Source: Pseudomonas multiresinivorans (GTDB taxonomy: Bacteria > Pseudomonadota > Gammaproteobacteria > Pseudomonadales > Pseudomonadaceae). From it: a stretch of 64,000 nucleotides of DNA. Made by a program: the position numbers and the translations under genes. Numbering within the stretch: position 1 is the stretch's first letter; each line of letters begins with the position of its first letter. This document shows, piece by piece, positions 61,875 to 64,000 of the stretch. Where the stretch lies: the NCBI RefSeq assembly GCF_012971725.1, contig NZ_CP048833.1:4154001-4218000 (forward strand). Direction: 5' to 3'. Under the pieces are notes generated by a model. That model was not told where the DNA came from. It saw only the letters and a list, made by a program, of their open reading frames with translations, and made no database searches.

Positions 61875-64000
61875 TCAGGCGCCGATACCGTGGTCGGCCA
61901 GCAGCTTGATCAGCTGTTCTTCGTCCATCACGGCGACGCCAAGTTCCTGGGCCTTGGCCAACTTTGAACCCGCTCCCGGTCCGGCAACGACACAATGGGT
62001 CTTGGCCGAGACGGAGCCGGCCACCTTGGCGCCCAGGCTTTCCAGCTGCTCCTTGGCAACGTCGCGACTCATGGCCTCCAGCGTGCCGGTGAGCACCCAG
62101 GTCTGGCCCGCCAGCGGCAGGCCTTCGACGACCTTGCGCTCGCTGCGCCAGTGCATGCCGAACTCCGCCAGCTGCGCCTCGACGGCCCTGGCCCGCTCGA
62201 CGCGGGCGGCATCGGCGAAGTATTCGCGCACCGACTGCCTGGCCTTCTCGTTCACTCCTTTCAGGGTGCTGAGGTCCAGCCAGTCCTGGCTGAGGGCAAC
62301 CAGCGCGTCGAGGCTGCCGGTACGGTCCGCGAGCTTCTCGGCGCCGGTGGCGGCAATGAAGGGAATGTTCAGCTTGTCGATGAAGCCGGCCAGGGTGGCG
62401 ACGGCGGCGAACTCTGCCGATACCTCGCCCTCGTCCTGCAGCTCGATGCCGCGCTCCAGCAGTTGCTGGATCACGCTGCGGTTGTGTTCGTCATCGAAGA
62501 AATTGTGGATCTCATAGGCCACTTCACCGCCCACATCGGGCAGGTAGGTCAGCACCTCCGGCAGCGCCTTCTGGATGCGCGCCAGCGAGCCCAGGGAGCG
62601 TGCCAGCAGCTTGGCCGTCTCCTCGCCCACGTCAGGGATGCCCAGGGCGAAGACGAAGCGCGCCAACGCCGGCTTGCGACTGTCGGCAATCGCAGCGAGC
62701 AGGTTGCGCGTAGAGACTTCGGCGAAGCCTTCCAGCTCGATGACCTGCTCGAAGGTGAGCGTGTACAGATCGGCCGGCGACTTCACCAGGCCCTTGTCCA
62801 CCAGTTGCTCGACGATCTTGTCGCCAAGGCCGTCGATGTCCATGGCACGGCGCGAGACGAAGTGAATGATCGCCTGCTTGAGCTGCGCCTGACAGAACAA
62901 CCGGCCGACGCAGCGATAGATCGCACCTTCGCTGACCGACTCCTTGCCCTTGCTGCGCTTGACCAGCTGGGTGCGCTCGACCTGCGAGCCACATACCGGG
63001 CACTGGGTGGGGATTGCGACCGGGCGCGCGTCTGCCGGACGGCGCTCGGTGACCACCTGCATGACCTGCGGGATCACGTCGCCGGCCCGGCGGATGATCA
63101 CGGTATCGCCGATCATCAGGCCCAGGCGCGCGACCTCGTCCATGTTGTGCAGGGTGGCATTGGAGACGGTCACACCGGCCACCTGGACCGGCTTCAGGCG
63201 CGCCACGGGAGTCACCGCGCCGGTGCGGCCGACCTGGAATTCCACGTCGAGCAGCTCGGTGAGTTCCTCGCGGGCGGGGAACTTGTGCGCGATGGCCCAA
63301 CGCGGTTCGCGGGCGCGGAAGCCCAGTTCACGCTGGAAATCGATGCGGTTGACCTTGAACACCACGCCGTCGATTTCGTAGGCAAGACTGTCGCGGCGCG
63401 TCCCGATGTCTTCGTAATAGGCGCGGCAACCCTCGACGCCCTTGGCCAGCTTCAGCTCGCGGCTGATCGGGATACCCCAGCCCTTCAACGCCTCAAGGAT
63501 CTCCACCTGGGTGCCCGGCAGCGTACCGCCTTCGACCCGCCCAAAGCCGTAGCAACAGAACTCCAGCGGGCGGCTGGCGGTGATCTTCGAATCCAGCTGG
63601 CGCAGGCTGCCGGCGGCAGCGTTGCGCGGGTTGGCGAAGGTCTTGCCGCCGGCTTCCATCTGCCGCTCGTTGAGCGCTTCGAAGCCGGCCTTGGACATGA
63701 ATACTTCACCACGCACTTCCAGTATCGCCGGCCAGCCCTCGCCCTTCAGGCGCAGCGGCACATTGCGGATGGTACGTACGTTGACGCTGATGTCTTCGCC
63801 GGTGGTGCCGTCGCCACGGGTGGCGCCGCGGGTCAGCACGCCATTCTCGTACAGCAGGCTGACCGCCAGGCCGTCGAGCTTGGGCTCGCAGCTGTATTCC
63901 ACCTCGGCACCGCCGCCGAACAGATCAGAGGAAGGCAACTGGTCGGCCAGCCCCTCGCGCACACGGCGATCGAAATCGTTGAGATCCTGCTCCTCGAAGG
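61875..64000 (-). CDS. ligA: NAD-dependent DNA ligase, most of gene (5' end outside window)
   Basis: The frame stays open to the right edge (12 codons before MREGLAD), so about 709 codons of a roughly 790-residue enzyme are present; the N-terminal Ia domain is missing. The adenylated lysine motif CEPKLDGLAVSLLYENG, GDGTTGEDIS, the zinc finger CPVCGSQ...CVGRLFCQAQ, helix-hairpin-helix region and a C-terminal BRCT domain (GQTWVLTGTLEAMSRDVAKEQ) follow in order. It seals nicks during replication. Confidence 0.97.
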   Translation of the reverse strand, partial: FEEQDLNDFDRRVREGLADQLPSSDLFGGGAEVEYSCEPKLDGLAVSLLYENGVLTRGATRGDGTTGEDISVNVRTIRNVPLRLKGEGWPAILEVRGEVFMSKAGFEALNERQMEAGGKTFANPRNAAAGSLRQLDSKITASRPLEFCCYGFGRVEGGTLPGTQVEILEALKGWGIPISRELKLAKGVEGCRAYYEDIGTRRDSLAYEIDGVVFKVNRIDFQRELGFRAREPRWAIAHKFPAREELTELLDVEFQVGRTGAVTPVARLKPVQVAGVTVSNATLHNMDEVARLGLMIGDTVIIRRAGDVIPQVMQVVTERRPADARPVAIPTQCPVCGSQVERTQLVKRSKGKESVSEGAIYRCVGRLFCQAQLKQAIIHFVSRRAMDIDGLGDKIVEQLVDKGLVKSPADLYTLTFEQVIELEGFAEVSTRNLLAAIADSRKPALARFVFALGIPDVGEETAKLLARSLGSLARIQKALPEVLTYLPDVGGEVAYEIHNFFDDEHNRSVIQQLLERGIELQDEGEVSAEFAAVATLAGFIDKLNIPFIAATGAEKLADRTGSLDALVALSQDWLDLSTLKGVNEKARQSVREYFADAARVERARAVEAQLAEFGMHWRSERKVVEGLPLAGQTWVLTGTLEAMSRDVAKEQLESLGAKVAGSVSAKTHCVVAGPGAGSKLAKAQELGVAVMDEEQLIKLLADHGIGA

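Overview
This 64 kb window is high-GC chromosomal DNA from a Pseudomonas of the P. aeruginosa lineage (P. citronellolis / P. nitroreducens / P. knackmussii-like is my best guess). Supporting evidence: an Anr protein that looks almost identical to the P. aeruginosa one as I remember it, twin ccoNOQP operons followed by ccoGHIS, and a gene order from the pauA/pauB-type genes through tusA, rlmM, acnA, aer, cco2, cco1, ccoGHIS, hemN, anr, apt, recR, ybaB, dnaX, ffs to ligA that matches PAO1 about PA1566 to PA1529 (locus numbers from memory). REP/REPIN repeats built on GAGCGAGCTTGCTCGC, typical of the genus, sit between many genes. It is not P. aeruginosa itself: aceEF lies next to this block, and an E. 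coli-type cytochrome bd operon is inserted in it.

Layout. 1-3043: end of aceE and all of aceF with three lipoyl domains. 3136-8100: MBL hydrolase, GNAT, RLAN/RimK ATP-grasp ligase, a tiny membrane protein, an Asp-box propeller protein paired with a MoaD/ThiS-like protein, and a probable LysR remnant. 8255-16573: polyamine module (gamma-glutamylpolyamine synthetase and oxidase, LysR regulator, Pot-type ABC importer with a Tat-exported binding protein). 16811-24132: tusA, a lipoprotein hydrolase, a MaoC-like protein, rlmM, acnA. 24328-28069: Aer chemoreceptor, thioester-reductase-like protein, alpha/beta hydrolase.

28183-43056 is a microaerobic respiration island: two complete cbb3 oxidase operons, their assembly genes ccoGHIS, a TauE/SafE-type membrane protein, hemN and the oxygen sensor Anr. 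Anr boxes precede cco2 (perfect), hemN (one mismatch) and aer (one mismatch). A different palindrome of the RegA/RoxR type (GCGAC-N5-GTCGC) precedes cco1 and ccoG, and a one-mismatch version precedes anr. 43172-48745: apt, a PF10118-type membrane protein, the cydP-cydA-cydB-cydX-ybgE operon and a GFA-type zinc protein. 48772-52023: TetR regulator divergent from a Baeyer-Villiger-type monooxygenase and SDR, with a striking duplicated palindromic operator between them. 52234-53145: an unrecognised 303-residue protein. 53400-64000: acyl-CoA dehydrogenase, FtrA-type regulator divergent from a rhodanese, recR, ybaB, dnaX, a periplasmic binding protein, SRP RNA, an orphan fimbrial-like protein, an HU-like protein and most of ligA.

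Most of the window is core genome. The parts most worth following up are the shared RoxR-like palindromes, the MoaD-like/propeller pair, the RLAN ligase with its GNAT neighbour, the extra bd oxidase, the TetR double operator and the unrecognised protein at 52.2-53.1 kb.
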